Source: Fidelibacterota bacterium
GTDB taxonomy: Bacteria; Fidelibacterota; Marinisomatia; Marinisomatales; J089
Direction of reading: 5' to 3'
Assembly: GCA_003695105.1 (NCBI GenBank)
Contig: RFIZ01000138.1
Span: 1-5,000 of the forward strand
DNA: 5,000 nt
Part shown: piece by piece, positions 1 to 5,000 of the stretch
How positions within the stretch are numbered: position 1 is the stretch's first letter
Layout: the number at the start of each line of letters is the position of its first letter
Notes under the pieces: model-generated
The model's database searches: none
Told to the model about the DNA's origin: nothing
The model's input: the letters and a program-made list of their open reading frames with translations, nothing else
Translations under genes and position numbers: made by a program

Positions 1-1017
1 GCCCTGCGGGATGTGAATGGCAACGGGAAAGATGATATCATCTTCGGCACCGATACGGAACATTTGTGGGTGGTGTTGGATGACGGGACCACGGCTTCCG
101 GCTTTCCCTTCACCGCAGGCGGAGATTTCCGGACTGCGCCCAGTGTCGGAACGGTACAGGGAGTCGGGGTGGTTTTCGCCGGATCGCGGGATGATTCTTT
201 TTATGCGGTCAATCTGGACGGTACGGTGCGCTTTGCCTATCCCACCGGCGGGGATGTCAGCACCTCCGCCGCTCTGTTACCCCGGGGAGATTCGCTGTGG
301 GTGTTTTTCGGTGGTGATGACGGATTCGTGTACGGCCTGGATTCTGATGGCAACAACCTGGACGGATGGCCCATCGATCTGGGATCTCCCGTGAAATCTT
401 CTCCGGTCCTGGCGGATCTGGACTCCGATGGGAGTCCGGAAGTGATCACCGGAACCAGTAACGGAGTGATTGCCATTTTTCATCTGGACGGATCACCCTA
501 TTCGAACTTTCCCTATAATTCGAATACGGCTTTGAAAGGGTTTCCGACCGTAGCCGATGTGGACGGGGATGGGGATCTGGAAGTCCTGATCGGCACCTCT
601 GCCAACCTGATGATGCTGGATATCAAATCGGAGGGAGATCTGGGGCAATACTGGACGACTCACCAGGGAAACATCAGGCGCAACGGGAACGTGGACAGTC
701 CCTTGATGGCGGCGGAACATGAAGGAGCATCGCTCCCCGGGGATTTTCGGTTGTACCCGAATTATCCCAATCCGTTTAACCCGTCCACCACGATTGCATT
801 CGATCTGGCCGCCGCGGCAACGGTGGAAGTGTCGATCCGGAACCTCCTGGGGCAGGAGGTCGATCACTGGAAACCCCAAACCTATCCACCGGGTACCCAT
901 CGGATTGTCTGGTCGGCAAATCCACAGATTCCCAGCGGGATTTATTTCGTTCAGTGGACGGCCAGCCACGGAACCCAATCCCTTTCCCGGGTGGAAAAAA
1001 TGCTCCTGGTCAAGTAA
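1..1017 (+). CDS. FG-GAP/VCBS-type beta-propeller protein with T9SS type A sorting domain, C-terminal part (5' truncated)
   Basis: The frame is open from base 1 (Ala-Leu-Arg-Asp-Val-Asn-Gly-Asn-Gly) to TAA at 1015-1017, so 338 residues of a longer protein are visible. The GTG at 13 lies inside a calcium-loop motif and is not a credible start. Five repeats with a 43-47 residue period can be aligned on a hydrophobic strand ending in G-[TSG], with the glycines at residues 16, 61, 104, 151 and 198. Three blades are preceded by Asp/Asn-rich loops: DVNGNGKDD (4-12), DLDSDGSPE (139-147) and DVDGDGDLE (186-194). These loops are typical of calcium-binding FG-GAP/VCBS propeller blades. A closing segment, YWTTHQGNIRRNGN (217-230), ends the propeller. 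The sorting domain runs from about 251 to 338, with NYPNPFNPSTT at 254-264, LLGQE, SGIY and a terminal KMLLVK. The protein is expected at the cell surface or outside. The missing N-terminus may hold a signal peptide and perhaps an enzyme such as a peptidase, but none is visible. The propeller and tag assignments are firm; the parent family is unknown. Confidence 0.88.
   Translation, partial: ALRDVNGNGKDDIIFGTDTEHLWVVLDDGTTASGFPFTAGGDFRTAPSVGTVQGVGVVFAGSRDDSFYAVNLDGTVRFAYPTGGDVSTSAALLPRGDSLWVFFGGDDGFVYGLDSDGNNLDGWPIDLGSPVKSSPVLADLDSDGSPEVITGTSNGVIAIFHLDGSPYSNFPYNSNTALKGFPTVADVDGDGDLEVLIGTSANLMMLDIKSEGDLGQYWTTHQGNIRRNGNVDSPLMAAEHEGASLPGDFRLYPNYPNPFNPSTTIAFDLAAAATVEVSIRNLLGQEVDHWKPQTYPPGTHRIVWSANPQIPSGIYFVQWTASHGTQSLSRVEKMLLVK
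759..776 (+). repeat. 18-base direct repeat, copy 1 (sorting-domain core)
   Basis: The 18 bases GAATTATCCCAATCCGTT occur here and again, identically and in the same orientation, at 3969-3986. They encode N-Y-P-N-P-F of the T9SS tag in the first and third genes. The middle gene has a diverged version at 2903 that shares only the 11 bases TATCCCAATCC. Protein-level constraint on the motif is the simplest explanation. Confidence 0.8.
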
Positions 1018-1100
1018 TGCATCCGATGAGGGAAATCCTTGCATTTGACCGGCAATCTGACCAAACTTTTCCCGCCTATCAGAAAACATTGAAAAACAAA

Positions 1101-1107
1101 AGAAAGG
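1101..1107 (+). promoter_or_regulatory. Ribosome binding site of the Asp-box protein gene
   Basis: AGAAAGG lies seven bases upstream of the ATG at 1115, a normal Shine-Dalgarno distance. It supports that start, which also gives a well-formed signal peptide. Confidence 0.6.
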
Positions 1108-1114
1108 TCCCGGC

Positions 1115-3157
1115 ATGAAACGATTGGTACACCTTGTTTTTGGATTCTTCTTTTTGGTTCAATTTCTGTACCCTGCTGCAGATGCGATCCGGAAAGCTCC
1201 GGTCAAACAAAGACCGATATATATTCCCCGACTGGAACCGGCCCAGCAACCGCAGGGGACAATCACCCATCGGAGCAGCCCCGTCGTTCGTCCCGTGAAT
1301 CGGTTGGGTCTCACCATTTCGCTGGTGGACTCATCCAAGAACGGGTACGGGATGATCGTGGCCCCCACCCGTCCCCTGGAAGTCCATGACGGAAATTTCT
1401 TTTTCGTTTACCGTCAATGGGCCGGGGACCAGGGCACCAGCGGACAGATCGGTGCCGCCTATTCATCTGATGCTCAGAACTGGAGTGTGTATACGAACCT
1501 CAATCCCGGCATGGGCATCGGTCGTTATCCGTCTGCCCTGGGAAACCTGGATTATCCCTATGCGATCTGGAATGAATATACCGGGCAGGGGGCCGGTTAT
1601 GGCGGACGTCCTTATTATTCCTATGATGAATTTGGCTGGGATGGAAACTCCATGTCCGCGGCCTACGACATCGACGTAGCCTGGGCTGATTCCAAAGACC
1701 TGTGGGTAGGCTCACCCGACCACTCCTACGACGCGGTCAACGGCCAGGATTATTTCAATGTCGTCTATGCCGACTGGACCCGGAGCAATTCATACGCCTT
1801 CCATTCGGAAGCCTACCAGGACGGATACGTCGTTTTTGGGAATGAAATTGAAGTCATTGACGTGGTGAACGACATGGTGGGGGGCGATGCCAGCGGCAGT
1901 TATACCTCCAGTCCGGTCCTGGATATCAATGACGATGGTATCGGATACGTGGCGGTTACAACCTATTTCCTCGGCGGGGATCAGGGAACCAGCCCCTACT
2001 CCAACCGGCATACCATCGCCTTCAAGCAAACCACCGATTATGGGGCTACCTGGAGCGGCGGACAGAACGGGTCCAATTATTATTATCTCCCGGATATTGT
2101 GCTGAACTTCATGCTGGCCAGCGGCGATTTCCCCTCCACCTGGTATGACGCCTGCAGTGATACGACCTATACGTTCGAAGAACTGTTTGCCACGTACGAT
2201 TTTGACATGCGGGTGGACAGCCAGGGAAATCCCCACTTCATTGTGGGGATCCTGCCTGCCGGTGGTGGTTTTGTCTACCCCGGAATTTCACCGGCCAACG
2301 GGTTTTACCATTTCTGGATCGATAAAGATTACCTGGCCAATCCCGGACCGATGAATACACCCACGGGCTGGAACTATTCCTTTGTGGCCAGCGCCCAGGA
2401 ATCCTGGATGTGGTCCACTCCCAGCGGAGGATCCTACTGGCAAGTAACCTTCCCCAGCCTGGCCATCAGTGAGGAGGGGGATGACGTCATGTATGTGGTA
2501 TCCAGCATGGTGGTTCCGGGACCGGCGGACGATCCCACTCCTTCCGATACGTGTAATGCCGATGAGACCTATCCGGAGTGGAGTGAAGACGTGTTTGTCA
2601 TCCGCTCCACGGACGGCGGTGTTACCTGGGAAGTCCCTTATAACGCCACCAATACGCCCGATCCCGATCCCAATGACGATGACAGCCCGGAAGAGATCAG
2701 CGCCCATGCAGCGGCGCAGGGAGCCACCAGCACCCGGGTTTATCTCTGCTATCAGATGCCGGACTGGCTCTACGGGAGCACCACCGGCGATCCGGACGGA
2801 CCTGACTATAAAAACCGGGTGTATGCCGGTTGGGTGGATCTCGACCTGGTGCGAGCCAATGACGTACAACTGCTGCCGGATGCCTATGCTCTGAAACCAG
2901 CCTATCCCAATCCTTTCAATCCGTCTACCAATATTGTTTATCAGGTAGCACAGGAAGGTCCTGTCAAAATCCAGGTATTTGACCTTCTGGGACAGCAGGT
3001 CACTACTCTGGTGGATCAGGTACAGGCACCGAATGAATATACCGTGACCTGGGATGGATTGGATGCGCAGGGGAGACCGGTTCCCTCAGGCGTTTATCTC
3101 TATCGCATGGATTCGAACGGCTATTCTCAGATGCGAAAGATGATGCTGCTGAAATAA
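1115..3157 (+). CDS. Exported Asp-box (BNR/sialidase-like) protein with T9SS type A sorting domain
   Basis: This is a complete 680-residue protein. The start at 1115 is supported by AGAAAGG upstream and by a Sec signal peptide: basic MKRLVH, a hydrophobic core at 7-19, and likely cleavage after Ala24 in A-A-D-A. Two good Asp-boxes (S/T-x-D-x-G-x-T-W) are visible, TTDYGATW at 306-313 and STDGGVTW at 498-505. A degenerate one, SSDAQNW, lies at 117-123. Asp-boxes mark blade hairpins of sialidase-like propellers, so the region from about 60 to 580 is probably a propeller or related beta fold. DINDDGIG (270-277) resembles a calcium loop, and 515-527 is an acidic Pro/Asp/Asn-rich linker. The sorting domain covers about 592-680, with YPNPFNPST at 597-605, LLGQQ, SGVYLY and terminal KMMLLK. 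I see no arginine triad or FRIP motif that would make it a true sialidase, so substrate and activity are unknown. It is probably a surface or secreted protein. A strong terminator follows, and cotranscription with the upstream gene is possible because the 97-base gap has no terminator. Confidence 0.9.
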   Translation: MKRLVHLVFGFFFLVQFLYPAADAIRKAPVKQRPIYIPRLEPAQQPQGTITHRSSPVVRPVNRLGLTISLVDSSKNGYGMIVAPTRPLEVHDGNFFFVYRQWAGDQGTSGQIGAAYSSDAQNWSVYTNLNPGMGIGRYPSALGNLDYPYAIWNEYTGQGAGYGGRPYYSYDEFGWDGNSMSAAYDIDVAWADSKDLWVGSPDHSYDAVNGQDYFNVVYADWTRSNSYAFHSEAYQDGYVVFGNEIEVIDVVNDMVGGDASGSYTSSPVLDINDDGIGYVAVTTYFLGGDQGTSPYSNRHTIAFKQTTDYGATWSGGQNGSNYYYLPDIVLNFMLASGDFPSTWYDACSDTTYTFEELFATYDFDMRVDSQGNPHFIVGILPAGGGFVYPGISPANGFYHFWIDKDYLANPGPMNTPTGWNYSFVASAQESWMWSTPSGGSYWQVTFPSLAISEEGDDVMYVVSSMVVPGPADDPTPSDTCNADETYPEWSEDVFVIRSTDGGVTWEVPYNATNTPDPDPNDDDSPEEISAHAAAQGATSTRVYLCYQMPDWLYGSTTGDPDGPDYKNRVYAGWVDLDLVRANDVQLLPDAYALKPAYPNPFNPSTNIVYQVAQEGPVKIQVFDLLGQQVTTLVDQVQAPNEYTVTWDGLDAQGRPVPSGVYLYRMDSNGYSQMRKMMLLK

Positions 3158-3167
3158 AGAAAATGAT

Positions 3168-3191
3168 AGGGCTCCTTCGGGAGCCCTTTTT
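3168..3191 (+). terminator. Intrinsic (Rho-independent) terminator of the Asp-box protein gene
   Basis: AGGGCTCC at 3168-3175 pairs perfectly with GGAGCCCT at 3180-3187 around the loop TTCG (3176-3179). The loop is closed by C-G, giving the very stable cUUCGg tetraloop. The run of five T (3187-3191) shares its first base with the stem. It starts ten bases after the TAA stop at 3155-3157 and should isolate the gene from the next one. Confidence 0.93.
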
Positions 3192-3195
3192 GTCA

Positions 3196-3224
3196 TTGGG
3201 TTTCCAAGAAAATCTGTCTAATTT
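3196..3224 (+). promoter_or_regulatory. Weak candidate promoter of the cohesin-like protein gene
   Basis: A promoter is expected between the terminator ending at 3191 and the start at 3277. The best sigma-70-like pair I can find is TTGGGT (3196-3201), 17 bases, then TAATTT (3219-3224). Both hexamers match the consensus only partly, and promoter consensus in this lineage is uncertain, so this is a guess about location more than a firm site. Confidence 0.22.
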
Positions 3225-3262
3225 GTCTTTCCAAAAACTGGAATTGCTGCCGTACTAATAAC

Positions 3263-3269
3263 AGGGGAG
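3263..3269 (+). promoter_or_regulatory. Ribosome binding site of the cohesin-like protein gene
   Basis: AGGGGAG ends seven bases before the ATG at 3277. It is a strong purine-rich Shine-Dalgarno and fixes the start. Confidence 0.7.
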
Positions 3270-3276
3270 AAACTGA

Positions 3277-4227
3277 ATGAAATTCAGAGGTTTTCGATTT
3301 TTTGCATTAGGTGTTGTCTCCATGGGACTGGTGTGGGCCATCGACTGCCCGGCCGACAATGCCGTCCATATCGATAAACGCATCTTTCTACCGGATGGAT
3401 CACCCAACCCCACTTATGGTCAGGAAATCATCACCGGATTGTGCACCTGCCTGGATTTTGACCCGGTTCTGAGTGTCACAGATAATACCTTAACCGTGAC
3501 TCTCATGGCGGTGGATAACGAACCGATTCGGGGAATCGAGGTCAATATTTACAATGATTCGGACGGCTTGCTGGTCTACAGTGGTCTGGGGAGCGTCGGA
3601 AAAGGGGATAAATTTAACAATGCGACCGATCCCACCGGGGCGCCGGCCAATATGGAGATCATGGCGAATGAAATCAATGGCCATGTCAAGGTATTGGCCT
3701 ATTCCCGTGACAAAGCCCAGACCAGCGGCGATGGAACCGAAGGGTCCCTGTTCCATTTGACCTACGGTGTTCCCGGCGGTGTCTCCAATTTACCGGATAC
3801 GCTCCATTTTGCCATCAGCCTGGCCAATGTTCCCGGGACCTCTTTCGAAGGCGCCATTATGAACGTCGTCTGCAGCTACCCCGATTCGGATCACGTGGCG
3901 GCTTTGGTGGTTCCGACTTTGGGAGTGGATCAGGAGTTGGGAATCCCTACCGAATTTGCGCTGGATCAGAATTATCCCAATCCGTTCAATCCGACCACGC
4001 GGATCTCCTTTGCCCTTCCGGAAGCATCCCACACGTCCCTCCGGATTTATAATGTGTTGGGTGAAAAAGTAGCGGAATTAGTGAATGCGGATCTCAATCC
4101 CGGCTATTACCATTACCAGTGGAATGCCAGAACCTCTCAGGGAGTGAGTGTTGCCACCGGGGTGTACTTTTATGAATTACGAACGGATCAAAAGGTCCTG
4201 CGGAAAAAGATGGTCTTGTTGCGATAG
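3277..4227 (+). CDS. Exported cohesin-like domain protein with T9SS type A sorting domain
   Basis: This is a complete 316-residue protein starting at an ATG with AGGGGAG seven bases upstream. The Sec signal peptide has basic MKFRGFR, a hydrophobic stretch at 8-20, and likely cleavage after Ala21 (V-W-A). Residues from about 70 to 205 have the pattern of a cohesin/CBM-like beta sandwich: LTVTLMAVDNEPIRGIEVNI at 72-91, an Asn/Gly-rich turn, then HVKVLAYS at 136-143 and SGDGTEGSLFHLTYGV at 150-165. The last segment resembles the G-dG-x-L-x-x-L-x-F-x-V strand pair of cohesins. The match is by eye and remote. Four cysteines (C24, C56, C58, C199) could form disulfides after export. The sorting domain covers about 224-316, with NYPNPFNPTT at 232-241, VLGEK, TGVYFYE and terminal KMVLLR. 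Cohesins bind dockerin partners, but whether this one does is unknown and no dockerin is visible nearby. It is probably a surface protein transcribed from its own promoter, because a terminator precedes it. Confidence 0.88.
   Translation: MKFRGFRFFALGVVSMGLVWAIDCPADNAVHIDKRIFLPDGSPNPTYGQEIITGLCTCLDFDPVLSVTDNTLTVTLMAVDNEPIRGIEVNIYNDSDGLLVYSGLGSVGKGDKFNNATDPTGAPANMEIMANEINGHVKVLAYSRDKAQTSGDGTEGSLFHLTYGVPGGVSNLPDTLHFAISLANVPGTSFEGAIMNVVCSYPDSDHVAALVVPTLGVDQELGIPTEFALDQNYPNPFNPTTRISFALPEASHTSLRIYNVLGEKVAELVNADLNPGYYHYQWNARTSQGVSVATGVYFYELRTDQKVLRKKMVLLR
3969..3986 (+). repeat. 18-base direct repeat, copy 2 (sorting-domain core)
   Basis: This is the second identical copy of the 18-base sequence at 759-776, again encoding the N-Y-P-N-P-F core of a T9SS tag. 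The flanking bases differ on both sides. Confidence 0.8.
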
Positions 4228-4254
4228 AATTCCCTGTTTGCAGGAAATCCCAGT

Positions 4255-4296
4255 ATATTCCTCTATCCTTTTCGAAGGGTAGAGGAATATTTTTTT
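4255..4296 (+). terminator. Terminator-like hairpin ending at the next start codon
   Basis: Bases 4255-4268 pair with 4277-4290 over 14 base pairs with one T-G wobble (4266 with 4279). Two more T-A pairs (4269-4276 and 4270-4275) close a TTCG loop at 4271-4274. Six T follow (4291-4296). It begins 27 bases after the TAG stop of the cohesin-like gene and has the full form of an intrinsic terminator. Its T-run directly abuts the ATG at 4297, and its 3' arm contains the AGAGGA that would be the ribosome binding site of the next gene. It may therefore also limit expression of that gene. Confidence 0.82.
4281..4286 (+). promoter_or_regulatory. Ribosome binding site of the TPR protein gene, inside the hairpin arm
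   Basis: AGAGGA ends ten bases before the ATG at 4297. It is the only Shine-Dalgarno-like sequence close to that start. It pairs completely with TCCTCT at 4259-4264 in the 5' arm of the hairpin, so it would be hidden in any transcript that contains the whole stem. Confidence 0.55.
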
Positions 4297-5000
4297 ATGC
4301 GGCACCGAAATATCATCCTGTTGGCTCTATTGTACGGGCACCTGATCTGGGGCCAGGACTTCTATCATTCTCTGGATGAAATTCAGAAGGAATGGAAGGA
4401 TTATACCACCTTCCAGCGCGCCGAATTACTGAACTTTTGCAATTTTTTATATGAATCTCATTACTATGACCGGGCGGTCATCAGTCTCTATCAATTTTTA
4501 TACCGGTTTCCGGGAGACCGCATGGAGGATGTGGTGTATTACAAGTTGGCAAGGTCTCTGGAGGAAACGGGGAAATTCGTGGAAGCCCGTCGGTATTATC
4601 GGGAATTATTGCCGACCCTGGATTCGGCTACGGTCACTTTCCAGGCGGCACGGTATCACGATCTATACCTCCAGTATCGGCTCGCCCTGTACGATACGCT
4701 GGTCGCTCAACTCAGGGCCAGCCGGGATCCTTACGACTTGTTGACACTGGGATATACTTATTTGGCCCAGGCAGATTACGCCAGTGCCCGGCAGGCTTTT
4801 TTTGCCGCCGAGGAAGTGTTTGATGATACCTATTATCTCAGGCGGATCGATCCCATTTTGCATATGATTGACAGTGTTCAGGTCCTTCCACGGAAAAAGA
4901 AATGGATCAGTTTATTCAGTTCTCTGGTTCCCGGAGGTGGGAAAGCATACGTTCGGGACTGGGAATCAGCTGGCGGATTGGCGGCGACCACCAGTTTGGC
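4297..5000 (+). CDS. Exported TPR-type repeat protein with a PGGG motif, N-terminal part (3' truncated)
   Basis: From the ATG at 4297 the frame stays open to the window end, giving 234 complete codons. This start gives a signal peptide (MRHRN, hydrophobic 6-18, likely cleavage after Gly19 before Q-D-F). The next in-frame ATG (codon 76) would remove it. Paired amphipathic helices of TPR type are visible at about 40-72 (RAELLNFCNFLYES, then YYDRAVISLYQFLYRFP), 76-108 (VVYYKLARSLEETGKFVEARRYYRELL) and 146-178 (LLTLGYTYLAQADYASARQAFFAAE). The helix pair at 113-140 is weaker. After a basic KKK at 200-202 comes SLFSSLVPGGGKAYVRDW (205-222). It recalls the S-x-x-x-P-G-x-G-[QK]-x-Y motif that precedes membrane segments in some TPR/DUF5683-like envelope proteins; that likeness is from memory and is an inference. 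The product is probably periplasmic or membrane-anchored. No T9SS tag can be judged because the C-terminus is missing. The frame is the same as that of the cohesin-like gene, 23 codons beyond its TAG. Confidence 0.85.
   Translation, partial: MRHRNIILLALLYGHLIWGQDFYHSLDEIQKEWKDYTTFQRAELLNFCNFLYESHYYDRAVISLYQFLYRFPGDRMEDVVYYKLARSLEETGKFVEARRYYRELLPTLDSATVTFQAARYHDLYLQYRLALYDTLVAQLRASRDPYDLLTLGYTYLAQADYASARQAFFAAEEVFDDTYYLRRIDPILHMIDSVQVLPRKKKWISLFSSLVPGGGKAYVRDWESAGGLAATTSL

Noticed and set aside
13..15. GTG at 13 as the start of the first gene
   Set aside because: The reading frame is open upstream to base 1, and the codon falls within a D-V-N-G-N-G calcium-loop motif with no Shine-Dalgarno visible.
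1018..1114. A promoter or terminator between the propeller and Asp-box genes
   Set aside because: TTGACC at 1045-1050 has no acceptable -10 box at 16-18 bases. The only inverted repeats are four bases long, with no T-run. I could support only the ribosome binding site.
493..1116. A 207-codon open frame on the minus strand opposite the propeller gene
   Set aside because: It is antisense to a well-supported gene, lacks any domain, signal or Shine-Dalgarno that I can see, and its low-stop frame follows from the codon usage of the real gene.
2288..2869. A 193-codon open frame on the minus strand opposite the Asp-box gene
   Set aside because: Its composition is low-complexity Ile/Gly/Arg/Val, as expected from the reverse complement of Asp- and Pro-rich coding sequence. 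No recognisable motif is present. The 148-codon minus-strand frame at 1790-2236 is rejected for the same reason.
3337..3348. A lipoprotein signal at Cys24 of the cohesin-like protein
   Set aside because: The residues before the cysteine are A-I-D. Asp at -1 does not fit a lipobox, and a normal cleavage site exists after Ala21.
4225..4299. Stop-codon readthrough or a split gene, because the cohesin-like and TPR genes share a frame across a TAG
   Set aside because: The first protein ends with a complete sorting-tag terminus and the second begins with its own signal peptide. A terminator lies between them, so they are two genes.
4451..4744. A 97-codon plus-strand frame near the right end
   Set aside because: It overlaps, in another frame, the long open TPR reading frame from 4297, which has a signal peptide and helical repeats. 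The shorter frame has no plausible protein features.

Overview
The window looks like chromosomal DNA from a member of the wider Fibrobacterota-Chlorobiota-Bacteroidota (FCB) assemblage that has a type IX secretion system (T9SS). Three consecutive plus-strand genes end in the same kind of C-terminal block: a Y-P-N-P-F-N-P-[ST]-T motif, a beta-rich stretch with LLGQ/VLGE, a [SA][GT][IV]Y segment and a basic K-M-[LMV]-L-[LV]-[KR] end. This is the T9SS type A sorting domain as commonly seen in Neomarinimicrobiota (Marinimicrobia/Fidelibacterota), Calditrichota, Ignavibacteriota, KSB1-like and related lineages. Moderate GC by eye and clear Shine-Dalgarno sequences fit these lineages better than classical Bacteroidota, which often lack a Shine-Dalgarno. 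The exact phylum is an inference.

Layout, all on the plus strand: (1) 1-1017, the C-terminal part of an exported beta-propeller protein of FG-GAP/VCBS type, open at the left edge; (2) a 97-base gap with no visible terminator; (3) 1115-3157, a 680-residue exported protein with Asp-box (BNR/sialidase-like) motifs and a T9SS tag, followed at once by a strong intrinsic terminator with a TTCG loop (3168-3191); (4) 3277-4227, a 316-residue exported protein with a cohesin-like middle domain and a T9SS tag; (5) a long terminator-like hairpin (4255-4296) whose T-run touches the next start codon; (6) 4297-5000, the N-terminal 234 residues of an exported TPR-type protein that runs off the right edge.

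The first three genes probably encode surface-attached or released proteins exported by Sec and then T9SS. They share the tag and little else, so each probably has its own substrate or partner. The fourth gene has a Sec signal peptide and helical repeats but no visible sorting tag. It looks like a periplasmic or membrane-associated protein rather than a cargo. No secretion-machine gene, mobile element, tRNA, rRNA or CRISPR array is seen.

The least ordinary structure is the junction at 4255-4299. There, an apparent terminator hairpin also holds the only good Shine-Dalgarno of the downstream gene in its 3' arm.
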